Part shown: positions 22,783-33,300 of the stretch, piece after piece
Numbering within the stretch: the stretch's first letter is position 1
Layout of the letters: each line of letters begins with the position of its first letter
Source of the DNA: Adiantum capillus-veneris
Lineage: Eukaryota > Streptophyta > Polypodiopsida > Polypodiales > Pteridaceae
Length of the DNA: 64,000 nt
NCBI GenBank assembly: GCA_014529385.2
Contig: CM043963.1
Location: forward strand, 2,236,001-2,300,000
Direction of reading: 5' to 3'
Position numbers and translations under genes: made by a program
Notes under the pieces: model-generated
What the model saw: the letters and a program-made list of their open reading frames with translations, nothing else
Database searches by the model: none
Told to the model about the DNA's origin: nothing

Positions 22783-23337
22783 TGTAAGGTCTCTACTTTC
22801 AAATTTCACACAAGTTCTATTACGCATTTGAATTTTTTTTAACCATCACTCATTATTTAAGATATTCGAGTTCAAATTATGAATCGTAGACTGAGAAAAC
22901 CTAGACTTTAAAATTTACGCTACAATGTTTAGCTATATGAATCACTAATTAACTTATTGTAAGACTTAGTTACTGATTGTAGAATTTTGTTTTACTACTG
23001 TAAAGTTTATATAAAACTATAAAGTTTAACTTAAAAATGTAAAGTAAATTATCATTAAGGAAATAAATAAAATAATTATAAAGACAAAAGAATACATAGG
23101 GATGACAAATGAAGGCACATGGACTCACATAGGAGGGGACAAAGTGGGACACACTGTCACATGAAAAGGAGAGGCTAGTCTTGACTAATCTTAATGAAGG
23201 GGGGCTGTGTGGCCTTATCTTTTGATGATAATGACAAAGTGGTCAAGCTAATGGATACCACAAGGGTAGCAAAAACGCGGGTATGATTTTTGTAAAAAAA
23301 AAATTTTAAAAAAAATTTTTGAAAAAAAATTGGACGT
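22783..23337 (+). repeat. Family A LTR, 5' part, interrupted by element G
   Basis: Starts TGTAAGGTCTC after a purine tract (AGTTAGGGAGAT), on the plus strand. It is cut at 23,337 by element G and resumes at 36,456. The orientation is opposite to the pol on its left, so that pol is flanked by inverted and not direct LTRs. Confidence 0.85.
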
Positions 23338-23573
23338 TGTGCGCGTATGTCGCACGTGTCAATGCAAGGAACTTGCCGATACGCCGTGTGGGAGCCACAA
23401 ATGGCTCCAAGCACACAACAAGCCTAAACTAGTAAACTCAAAGAAGGCGATGGTGTGTCACTCACCGCTCTACGCTTGCTTCGTGGAGGATTCCTCGCCG
23501 CGAAGAAGAAGGAGACGCCGCTACGCCACGCTCAACCGCCTCACCGCCGCCGTGCCGCCGCAATGCTCGATCG

Positions 23574-23644
<71 letters not shown>

Positions 23645-23965
23645 GGAGGTGAAGAAGAAGAAGATGGAGATGGAGATGGAGAAAGAGCACTCTTCTATTG
23701 CACAAATGAGAGAATCCGTGAATTTTAGGTTTAGTTGACTTTTATATGAGCTCGCCCCATTCACACTTGGGCGCCCATGCTTAGCCAACTAATCCCTTGA
23801 ATGTTCCAGTTAGAGTGCGCCTCGCATCGGCGATCACTCTTACCCTTTTCCTATTGGACCGACAAGCCCGGTACCTGACTCTACCAAATAAATAATACAA
23901 TGTCCGCCGTAGGTTACAACGTCCGTCGTAGGTAATAGGGTGTCCGTGAGCCGTGAGGGTTAACA
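23338..23965 (-). repeat. Element G 3' LTR
   Basis: Read on minus it starts TGTTAACCCTCACGG and ends GCGCACA. It contains a (CT)n(CA)n microsatellite near 23,576-23,642 and a TATA candidate (TATAAAA) at 23,740-23,746. The cysteine-rich and CT/CA-coded ORFs here are microsatellite artefacts. Confidence 0.95.
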
Positions 23966-23979
23966 TGCCCCCCTTCCTG
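23966..23979 (-). other. Element G polypurine tract
   Basis: Minus-strand CAGGAAGGGGGGCA immediately upstream of the 3' LTR start, the expected plus-strand primer. Confidence 0.85.
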
Positions 23980-25181
23980 ATGTAGATTCCGTCCTCGGAA
24001 TCTATTGAGTTGAAGCTTGTTATGTCCATGTTGTAGAGCATCTGGATTTGAATCTGCAAGGCAAAGTCACTGTTTCAGCAAGCGGAATTATATTTCCATA
24101 AATCATGAGGGGAATGTAAGGTACATGTGGAAATGAGTAAATGCAAGATTTATGAGATGTTAGACTGCCATTAAGGATAAATAAATCGCACTTTGAGTAA
24201 ATTAATTAATCAAGAGTTTTGGGCTTATGGGTGAGTCTATCAATTAGTTAGCTATGACTAAGGTTAAAACAACTACTCTAGTACTAGCTAAGCTAAGAAA
24301 ATTATCTAAATGCAAGATTCCCTAATTGTGCTTTTCAGCTTTGATTAGCCAACTAGCTCTCACAACTGCAAACAAAAGCTTGAAATGTTAACTGTAAGCT
24401 CGATGGAAGCCTTTTAAATGTCATTCATTTTTTTCTTTTTCTCTTTTTTACTTTGGTTCACAATCATTTGACGTGTGTGCTTATTTTGTATGTCCGGAGC
24501 TTTTTGCTTCTCAAGGAAAAGCGCCCACACTGGGAACCTCTAGGGCTCTAGTACCATAGACAATACATGTGAGTGAAGTACCAAATCAAGCCAGGATTTC
24601 TCTTCCAGCATTAGATTTCTCATTTGTGGCACTTATGTTTTTTGCTTCCATTTCCTTTGTATTCTCACTAGTGTTTTTGTTGTTTAAGTGAGCAAGCTTC
24701 TCTATGCCTTAAACATTCCTAAGGTCTCAAATACTCATATAATTTTATCAGCTAGGCCTAGTGGTCAAGTAAATGAGTTAACCTAAAGTCACGGTCTCTT
24801 AATCTCAAGGCTCATCCATAAAATTAAACTCTAGTTCCATCAACTTAAGCAAAGACAAATTTATACATCTATAATGGTAGATAACAAACATAACTATTGC
24901 ACTCAAACAAACCATGAAAAATCATTATTAGCAATTATACATATCCCCCAACATGAATCATGGAAAGTAGTACACCTGGAGGTATGGAGTTTCTCATTTC
25001 GTCGAAGCAGATGTCCTTAGCCATGTGGATGGAGATCCATATAAGTCCTACCTAACACATCCAAAAAACAAGCACTATACCTCTAGGAGGCATGTCAGTG
25101 TGAAAAAATTAAAACTCCTAAAAAACAAACTCAAAACAAAATCCAGACCCCTAACCTACCTATCTGTCATCCCTTTTAGAA
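23980..25181 (-). other. Element G 3' untranslated region
   Basis: About 1.2 kb of AT-rich sequence between the last ORFs and the purine tract. I see no long ORF, repeat or RNA gene in it. Confidence 0.6.
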
Positions 25182-25538
25182 TCAAAGAAAGAGGATATTA
25201 TATAAACCGGGTGGCCACCCTAAGGCTAGGCCTCTATCCTCATCATCTAGATAAACGAAATCATTTTCCGTGAGGCCATAGTCTTCCTCGGTCTCTATTA
25301 TTTCTTCTTCATCATCCTCTTGCGCAAGCATGTTAATCAAGAACCTCGCGATGCGTGGATACTCATCCTGTGCAAAAGAATAAGCATGTGCCACCGGAGA
25401 AACATTCGCTACTGGGTAGCGATCACTAGTTAACCATAGACGTATCAGCCATTCTAACTCCTCAAAATTTCGCTCACGTGCAAGTCTCTCTACCAAATCC
25501 CATTCGCAAGAAAGTACAGGGTAGTAGATGTGAAACAC
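25182..25538 (-). CDS. Small acidic ORF in the 3' region of element G
   Basis: A 118-codon ORF starting M-F-H-I-Y-Y-P-V-L-S-C-E-W, with helical segments (L-V-E-R-L-A-R-E-R-N-F-E-E-L-E-W-L) and an acidic stretch E-D-D-E-E-E-I-I-E-T-E-E-D. It lies between the integrase ORF and the purine tract, where some plant retrotransposons carry an extra gene. I recognise no domain. It may be chance or a short accessory protein; the ordered charge pattern is the only argument for coding. Confidence 0.35.
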   Translation of the reverse strand: MFHIYYPVLSCEWDLVERLARERNFEELEWLIRLWLTSDRYPVANVSPVAHAYSFAQDEYPRIARFLINMLAQEDDEEEIIETEEDYGLTENDFVYLDDEDRGLALGWPPGLYNILFL

Positions 25539-25839
25539 TTGAGAAAAAGAAAAAGGGTACCTTTCATCAAAAATAGAAGCTCATGCCTCTAGTGAACTAG
25601 CCATCTCTGAGAATACAAATAGATTTGGTTAGGTCTTTAAAACATGAGTTGTTTTTGTGTGTTGCTTGATGTGACATGGTGAATTTAGACTTATGTGTAG
25701 GATCTGATAGGGTGCTGTGAGTATAAGGCTTTATATATACATTCCCTAAGATTGGAGATTAAGAGGTCAAGGAGAAAGGTTGAGAGGGAAGCAAGTGAAT
25801 GATGGATGTCAACAAACACTCCCCCCTTACTTGGGTAGA

Positions 25840-28737
25840 TCATACCGTTTGAAATGATGTCGTCACCCTTTGAAACCAGTTGTTGCAAGTTGTTATAGGT
25901 GAAGGCTTTAACCAATAGTTTTTGACCGCTCTATGCGTTTCATCTAGTTGCAAGGGTGGTAAGGTACTCTCCCATGATTTTATTTGCAACATCGTTGTAG
26001 GTGGTGAACTTACAACAGGAGGTGTAAACTCTCTCTTGCTTGTATGGATATGTACAATGGTAGGTGGAGGTTGTATCAAAGCTTCTATTTTTGTATAGGA
26101 ACTACATGAAGAGCAAGAAGCTTCATTTGCTTTCCATGTTCCTGAGCTAGGTGGAACAGATTGTTCTTTCTTTGGTACCCAAACTAGCTCTGGAGCAGGT
26201 GTGTCGCATTCTGTGATTTTTTCCTTTCCACGATCTTCAATTTGTTTTGGAGCCACAAGATTGAGCTCACATGGGCCCGGTGACAGGTAAGAGTACAATT
26301 TACGTTTGGGCAGCCAGATTTGATCATTTCCTTCATAGTATCCTTGGGCTTCCAATAGTCGTTTAGGAATCCAATGCAATGTTTCACGTTTCTTGGAGTG
26401 AGAGGGACGTTTCTTATGAGGCTTCCGTTTTTTAGCATCAGACATGGTTACTAAAGAAGCTTTAGGGACCCACTTGTATGTTTTCTTTGTTATATTAGGA
26501 TGGTTCTTGTGTGTCTCAAGCTTTCTTTCAACTACATCAGTTGAAGCTCTAGAGAGTTGGGCTATGGGGACGTATGGTTCAACCTCTTGGACATGCAATG
26601 TCTTGGGTTTTATTTCCTTAGGAAATATCTCAGGGACTATGGCTTGAGTGGTAGGGATAAGAGTTGGTTTTAGCGTTGTGACACCCCCAGTCCCCCAATC
26701 AATAGTGCATTTGGTGGCTATCATCCACGTGCGTCCTAGGTTTATATTACCCTCCATTGTTCCAACAAGCATGACCAAAAAGTCTTGAGCTACAACCCCA
26801 TTGTCATAACTGACAGAAGTGTGTCTGATTCCAAAAACCGTAGTTTTTTTCTTGTTGACACCGTTGACTTGGATAATACTCTCAGATAGAGGTGGATTCC
26901 CTAATTGACACCACACCCCACATGATAGCAAATTATATTTAGCACCCGTGTCCAATAAGGTGTTATATAGCACTTTTCCATAGGTGCTATTTAGCTCAAT
27001 AGGGTATTGTAGAGGTGTGTCAGAGTCCAACCAATCCTCATCGATTTCAACGTGGAATGCATGTGTGACTCCAAGGTTAGCCTCTCGTTGTTTTCTTATA
27101 CGTTGTTGTCGCTCCTTAGCCTCAGCTTGAGCTTGTATCTTCTTCAATTCTATTTGTGTCTTGGCTGCCTTTTTTGTATGGATGGCATGCAACTCCTCTT
27201 GGCTTAAAGGATCATAGTATCTTTTAAATTTTCTCCCATTGAGGAATCCAATGGTTTCAACTCCATCAAGAGTCTCCACACGAATGGTTCCTTGTGGGGT
27301 GATCTCACATACTCTATATGGTCCTTTTCCTGCATATTTCAATTTTTTCTTTTGGTTACAGACTCCATACATAAGGACTTTATTACCAACATTGATATCT
27401 TTGTTCTTTAGATGACGGTCAAACCATTTCTTCCTCCTATCTTTCTCCACAAGTGCATTTTGCACAGCTAATTGCCTCTCTTCATCTAGCCTTTCAAGGA
27501 TATATAATCGCTCAACTAAGGGGTTACCATCCCAACCTTCTTGAGAAGCTACTCGAAGACTAGGAACGACAAACTCCCATGGCATAACCGCTTCTTGGCC
27601 ATACACCATCTTGAATGGTGTGCAGTTAATGGCAACTTTATACGTAGTACGATAAGCCCATAGGACTGATATAAGCTTTAAATCCCAATCTGTGCGATGA
27701 GCTTCCACCGTTTTGGTTAAGATAGAGATTAAGGTCTTATTGGTGCTCTCAGCTTGGCCATTTGCTTGTGGATAATAAGGTGTGGATTTATGGTGAGCTA
27801 TCATAAAGTTGGTAGTGAGTTCTTTTATTACTCCATTTATAAAATGAGTACCATTGTCACTCACAATCTCAAAGGGACAACCAAATCTTGTAACAATGTT
27901 CTCAAAGAGAAACTTGGAAGTTGACCTTGCATTGGCCTTACGTGTCGCCCTTGCTTCCGCCCACTTTGTCACATAGTCAGTGGCAACGATAATATATCGA
28001 GATTGAGTGCTACGAGCTGCCGGACTAATTGGGCCTACAAAGTCTAAACCCCATTTTTCAAATGGTTGAGTCACTTTAACAGGATGTAAGGGCATCCTAT
28101 CCTTTTGTTGTGTGATCTTGTAATGTTGGCATTCATCACATCCTTTTGCAAAAAGTGATGCACCCTTAAATAAGGTTGGCCACCAATAGCCTGATTGCAA
28201 CACCTTTCTAGTTGTTAGTTCCCTTGAGAAATGCCCTCTGGCTATACCCATGTGGGCTTCTTGCATTATGTACAAATACTCATCCTCACGGGCACAACGT
28301 CTCAGAATATCGTCCTTCCCTAGCCTGTAGAGAGTTCCCGCAATGAGAGAGTAAGGTTCACATTCTTTTAACAGTTTTCGAGCTCTGTCTTTACGAAGCT
28401 CTTTGGGTGGAAAACCATTAACTAGAAAGTTCACAATCTTCTCACTCCATTCAGGTATGGTTTCGACTAGGAATAGAGAAGTATCAGGCAATTCATCATC
28501 GACTCCAGTAGGGGCTTCACCATTGGGTATGCGAGACAAATGATCAGCCATGACATGTCTTTTACCAGGTCTCACCACAATGGTAAAATCAAACTCAAGG
28601 AGAATTAACAACCATCTTGTAATTCTTCCCGTGGAACAAGGTTTATTTACTAAATACAACAAGGCTTGATGATCAACATAGAACACAAACTTGTTGGCCA
28701 GAAGGTAGTAGCGAAATTTCTTCACTGCATAAATCAT
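25840..28737 (-). CDS. Element G RNase H, integrase, and extra retropepsin-like domain with W-x-P-K repeats
   Basis: 965 codons; the Met is only the first after a TGA at 28,750-28,752, and the frame continues from the RT ORF. Residues 1-75 are the end of RNase H (V-D-H-Q-A-L; V-M-A-D-H-L-S-R). About 160-215 is the integrase H2C2 finger (E-A-H-M-G-I-A-R-G-H...C-D-E-C). About 230-400 is the catalytic core (L-D-F-V-G-P-I; S-D-N-G-T-H-F; N-G-Q-A-E-S-T-N), then a C-terminal domain to about 520. Unexpectedly, 596-599 reads D-T-G-A in a retropepsin context (Y-N-T-L-L-D-T-G-A-K-Y-N-L-L-S), with L-G-R-T-W at 667-671. A Lys/Pro-rich tail then carries W-V-P-K (756), W-I-P-K (789), W-L-P-K (808) and W-V-P-K (853). 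The role of the extra domain is unknown: second protease, regulatory pseudo-protease, or captured domain. Confidence 0.9.
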   Translation of the reverse strand: MIYAVKKFRYYLLANKFVFYVDHQALLYLVNKPCSTGRITRWLLILLEFDFTIVVRPGKRHVMADHLSRIPNGEAPTGVDDELPDTSLFLVETIPEWSEKIVNFLVNGFPPKELRKDRARKLLKECEPYSLIAGTLYRLGKDDILRRCAREDEYLYIMQEAHMGIARGHFSRELTTRKVLQSGYWWPTLFKGASLFAKGCDECQHYKITQQKDRMPLHPVKVTQPFEKWGLDFVGPISPAARSTQSRYIIVATDYVTKWAEARATRKANARSTSKFLFENIVTRFGCPFEIVSDNGTHFINGVIKELTTNFMIAHHKSTPYYPQANGQAESTNKTLISILTKTVEAHRTDWDLKLISVLWAYRTTYKVAINCTPFKMVYGQEAVMPWEFVVPSLRVASQEGWDGNPLVERLYILERLDEERQLAVQNALVEKDRRKKWFDRHLKNKDINVGNKVLMYGVCNQKKKLKYAGKGPYRVCEITPQGTIRVETLDGVETIGFLNGRKFKRYYDPLSQEELHAIHTKKAAKTQIELKKIQAQAEAKERQQRIRKQREANLGVTHAFHVEIDEDWLDSDTPLQYPIELNSTYGKVLYNTLLDTGAKYNLLSCGVWCQLGNPPLSESIIQVNGVNKKKTTVFGIRHTSVSYDNGVVAQDFLVMLVGTMEGNINLGRTWMIATKCTIDWGTGGVTTLKPTLIPTTQAIVPEIFPKEIKPKTLHVQEVEPYVPIAQLSRASTDVVERKLETHKNHPNITKKTYKWVPKASLVTMSDAKKRKPHKKRPSHSKKRETLHWIPKRLLEAQGYYEGNDQIWLPKRKLYSYLSPGPCELNLVAPKQIEDRGKEKITECDTPAPELVWVPKKEQSVPPSSGTWKANEASCSSCSSYTKIEALIQPPPTIVHIHTSKREFTPPVVSSPPTTMLQIKSWESTLPPLQLDETHRAVKNYWLKPSPITTCNNWFQRVTTSFQTV

Positions 28738-28749
28738 ATCTAAACCTTC

Positions 28750-30036
28750 TCACTCTGTAGTGGTGTAGTTTCTTTCGGCATCATTCAACTGACGACTTGC
28801 AAAGCTAATGGGGTAGTCCAGTTTATGTTCTCCTGGTTGAGCTAGAACACACCCAATAGCCAATTTTGATGCATCAATATGCACATGAGAAATTACATTC
28901 CAATCGGGCACTCGTAGAATAGGAGCACTAGTCAAGGTCTTTTTCAATGACTCATAAGCATGGTCACACTCCGTAGTCCATTGGAACTCAATAAGAAGCT
29001 TGTACAAAGGACGAGCTATCTCGGCAAAGTTTAAAATAAACCGTCGGTAATAACCAACATGGCCCATGAACCTTTGAACTCCTTTATAGTTTGTAGGTGG
29101 TGGAAATTCTGCAATGGCTTTAATTTTTCTCTCATCTGTGGAAATCCCATTTTTGGACACTATATGCCCTAAAATGACTCCATGTTTAACCCAAAATTGG
29201 CATTTGAAAGGGTTTAAGGAGATGCAATACAATCTACACTTCTCAAACACTTTTCGTAAGCATGATAGATGTTCTTTCCAAGAGGAATAAACACAAAGGT
29301 CATCTAAGAAAGCTTCACAAAACTCCCTCAAATATTCTCTAAAAGCAGTGTTTATTAATCTTTGAAAGGTAGCCGGGGCATTGGTTAAGCCAAAAGCCAT
29401 AACACGAAATGCGAACACTCCAAACTCGGTTATAAAGGTTGTTTTAGCTTGGTCCTCCAGCGCAATTGTGATTTGATTGTAGCCAGAGTACCCATCCAAA
29501 AAGCTATAAGCTTCCTTCCCTGCAACTCTTTCAAGCACATGTTCTGAATATGGCAAGTGGTAATGGTCCCTCCTAGTGGCGGCATTGACCTTCTTGAGAT
29601 CCACGCACACTCTAAGTTTCCCATTATTTTTTGGCACAATCACTATTGGAGACACCCATTCTGAGTGCTCAATAGGGTATATGAATCCGCATTCCACAAG
29701 CTTTTCAATCTCTTCTTGAAAGATCTTTGCATATTTAGGATTCATTGGGTAGGGTCGTTGCTGAACTGGTTTAGCCATGCTATTCATGGGGATTGTGTGC
29801 TGCACCACGGAAGGTGGAACACCTTTCATATCATGATAAGTCCAGGAAAATATATCCTTGAATTCCTTGAGAAGTTCTTTAAGTACACACTCCTCAGTCT
29901 CGGTCAGATCTTGGGCAATGAAAACAGGTTTAGACTCTTCTCCCGGGTCTGCTAACTCTATTTCCTTAACTATCGCTGGACCATCATAGACTCCATTACT
30001 CCCATCGATAGGTTTTCTTTGAGCCTTTGTATACAC
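28750..30036 (-). CDS. Element G reverse transcriptase and start of RNase H
   Basis: 428 codons. It shows [41 protein letters not shown] and the catalytic F-L-D-D at 243-246, a variant of the usual Y-x-D-D. RNase H begins with V-H-I-D-A-S-K. It ends N-Y-T-T-T-E at a TGA, and the next ORF continues in the same frame four codons later, so a single nonsense codon splits RNase H; a C-to-T change in an Arg codon would explain it. The frame differs from the gag-protease ORF; 30,037-30,350 in between is the spacer where that shift occurs. Confidence 0.92.
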   Translation of the reverse strand: MYTKAQRKPIDGSNGVYDGPAIVKEIELADPGEESKPVFIAQDLTETEECVLKELLKEFKDIFSWTYHDMKGVPPSVVQHTIPMNSMAKPVQQRPYPMNPKYAKIFQEEIEKLVECGFIYPIEHSEWVSPIVIVPKNNGKLRVCVDLKKVNAATRRDHYHLPYSEHVLERVAGKEAYSFLDGYSGYNQITIALEDQAKTTFITEFGVFAFRVMAFGLTNAPATFQRLINTAFREYLREFCEAFLDDLCVYSSWKEHLSCLRKVFEKCRLYCISLNPFKCQFWVKHGVILGHIVSKNGISTDERKIKAIAEFPPPTNYKGVQRFMGHVGYYRRFILNFAEIARPLYKLLIEFQWTTECDHAYESLKKTLTSAPILRVPDWNVISHVHIDASKLAIGCVLAQPGEHKLDYPISFASRQLNDAERNYTTTE

Positions 30037-30350
30037 AACCTTACGTTCCTCTGTGGTATAGGATTTGAAATGTTCAGGTGCAGGGTGTAAGTCTATGGGG
30101 TCTTGTTGTTCTATGGACTGTGATTTAACTTCTGATTCCTTTTGTTGTTGAGCTAACTCTCGATTTTGTCATCTCCTTACGGTACGGCTCAACTTTGGCT
30201 TCTTTGTAGCCTCTAGTTGTGCGATGTCAATGGGTTGTGGACTACATCACATAACGCTTTGAAGGTATTCACCCCAGTTATCTACCAACTTTCGATGAGC
30301 ATCACATGCCCTTATATAATTAATCCATTCTGTGGTAGATTTCTTTTCAT

Positions 30351-33300
30351 TTATTCTAGCACGCACATTGCTCGATATCGTCGCCTCTTATATCTCTTAC
30401 TCTTCTTGTTTAATTCTCGATTACGGTCAATTTCTAGTGAAGACTCACTAGATGAATCACTACTTGTGTCTTCTGCTCCCTTGGATAGATTATCATCTAG
30501 GTTACCACTGGGCCTTGAATGGTTTTTCCCCACATTTGCACTAAGATTTAACTCAGATTCTTTGTCCTCAGAGTCAATTTCAACTGATGATTCTGACCCC
30601 AAATCGTGTGGACTATAGTCTTGTGAGGCGCTACTGGTTTCAATGCTAGTTAAACTTTCATCTTGTAGATCATCAGAAGCAATATGCATTGCTTCTAGCA
30701 TGTTTAAGGGTACAAGTGGTGGTATTTCATCCCCCTCAGGTGTTACCCAAGTCATCCCCCTATTTCCCCAAGTGTCTATGGTTGCTGCTAGGTGGACCCA
30801 ATCCACATTGTCCGACTCAGTCATCCCAGGTAGTACATCCATATAAGGAGAATCTTCCCCAACATCAGTGTCTGCTTTACACGTGTAACAATACTGCAAT
30901 GGGGCCGAGTGAACTGTGGTGTCAAATCTATGATCGATTATAAACCTGTTTCCTAGAGGATGTGCTTGACCTGTCACAAGATCCACTCGAATGACAGAAT
31001 CTTGGAACTGTAAGTAGACATGGTTTTTAGACCAGTCATGCACCATTTTTGCTTCCCTCATGAAACGAAGTCCTAAGATCATCTCCGATGCCATAGTGTG
31101 TTTGGAGAAATCCATAACAATAAAGGTAATCCTTATTTTATGTCCAAAGACCTTGATCTTGAGATCTTCTAGCATCCCAATAGGTTTAACAATAGACCCA
31201 TTGGCCATCTTCACTACTATGGTTGTGGTCGCAAGGTGAGGTCTTCCCATAGTTTCCCAGCAATTTTTAGTCACAATCCTAACCCTAGCGCCACCATCAA
31301 GGATTCCCTTAACAGTTAATCCCTTAGTAGTGATTGGTATAGTCGCATTGGATTCATCACCCTCAAAGTATTGTCCCAACTTGTTAACAGGTATTTCTAT
31401 AACAAGGTTCTCATCTAGGTTGGGTTGTGGATCTAAGTGTTCCTCCTCTGTTGGCATCTCCCCAGCTCCATCCATCTGTGCAAATTGTGGTAGCCCAAAC
31501 TTCAGTTCTCCATTGAGGAAGGCTTGAAGAGCTGAGAATAGCTCGGGGTCTTTATATAGTTTGGACATGATGGTGGTTCTAACTTCTGAAGACATGAAAT
31601 CCATCAATTTGGAAATGTTTAACGGCGCCTTTTGGCCTTGAGTCCCTTGACGTGGGGAAGAGGGGATCTCCATTTCTTCGATAGGATCAGGTAGTCCCTC
31701 TGTAAACATTCTTTCCATCAAGAAGTGAGTACGCCCACTTTCCCATGACTTTAAGTCACTTTCTTCTTGGATGACACTAGGTATGTCCAAGGGTCTATGG
31801 ACTTGGTGAGGTTGTTGTTGCGTAGGGAACACGGTGTCTGTAATCTCGATCTTCCTAGGTGTTGGTTCTAGATCCCTTTGGGTATCTTCTACCAAAATCC
31901 TTAATTGCTTGACTCGCTCAATCTCCTCTATAGGGTTTGGGTAAGTTCCTATCTTCTTTTTGGATCCTGACCATTGTGGCTCATGAAGATCTTCCTTGTT
32001 GGTTTCTATGTTAGTGGTCGTTTTGGTCTCCATGGTTTCACCTGAATCAGAATCTTCTTCAGCGTTGTTCATATATACGGGGTCATCACCAGTCCCTATG
32101 TTGGTCTTTGAACTGGGGTCTAACTTCGCTGCTTTTTTCGTTCTCTTTCTTTGTGTTTTCTTCTTTTTCTGAGATTGGGCAATTGATGCCGTGTCTCTTT
32201 CCTCAAGAATATAATTTTGCTTTTGGAGCATCGATCGTGTGAGTACGTTTACTGGTACCAAGGGTGCACTTGGTGATGGCTCCTCGGTAACTTCAATCAA
32301 GTTTAATGGCGTGATCTTCGGTGCATTTGGATTATTTGGACATTGGACAATCAAATGATCTATGCCACATCGATTACACATGAGTATCGGCATTGTAGAC
32401 GTGCTCGCTTGATTGGTTTGCATTAGTGTGGCGTTCTTTTGTAGCCTAATAGGACACTCGGCTACACGATGTGGACCTCCACACTCATAGCATTGAAGAC
32501 GTGGTCTCTTAGCGGTGTAATTGATATTTTGGCCTCTTGCCGCAAGAGCAGCTACTTGATATACATGTTTGACTTGTCCCCAATAGTCCTCCATGTAGTA
32601 TTGTGGAATTTCTTCAAGCACATCCATCTCATAGGCGATATTGGGATCTATATCTTCCTCATAGCCTTCCAAACAAGAAATAGATGACTCACAACCCACT
32701 TGATTCACAGAAGTGATTCTCGGATGTGGTGGTTGCGGTCCTAGCACTGGAGGTGGTAAAGGTGTTGTTTGAAAAGTAGGGCATTCAATGGTACTATGCG
32801 GTCCATAGCATAATGAGCACCATTGCTGCTCCCTTCTTGGATACATATGATTGTTTTGTGGAGCACGATTGTCTCTAAGACTCTCTTGAATAGCCTTGGT
32901 GAGATCTGCTAAAGTCATCTCAGATATCTTTGGCTCCTTATCAATAGGCTTTAGGGTCATTGGCTGATGCCCCGATGCTTGTGAGCTAATAGATTTAGAC
33001 TCAACAGACACTCTTTCTCCTTGAATCATTAAATTATCCTCCAATTGGATCGCATTGGTGGTGACTGCTTCCCAAGTGGTGATACCTCTAATGACTAGGC
33101 CATTGTAGATATCCTCATGTCGTAATCCCCTAATGAATCTATCCAGCAATTGGTTATTGTTGAAGCGCTCATTTGGATTACAACGAGAATTCAAATGCTT
33201 CAAGCGACTTATAAAGTCTCTCACCGACTCTCCTTCCTCTCGTTGGGCTTTCTGGAGCTGAGAGGCTACACCCCAAAGTACTCCCTCTCGTATGTATTCT

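Noticed and set aside
23462-23788. ORFs coding for runs of alternating Cys-Val, Ser-Leu or His-Thr in element G LTRs (also near 35,927-36,278)
   Set aside because: They are translations of the CT/CA microsatellite in the LTR and appear in every frame; not genes.
25025-25273. 82-codon plus-strand ORF in the 3' region of element G
   Set aside because: Opposite to element transcription and partly antisense to the 118-codon ORF; Lys/Leu composition fits AT-rich chance.
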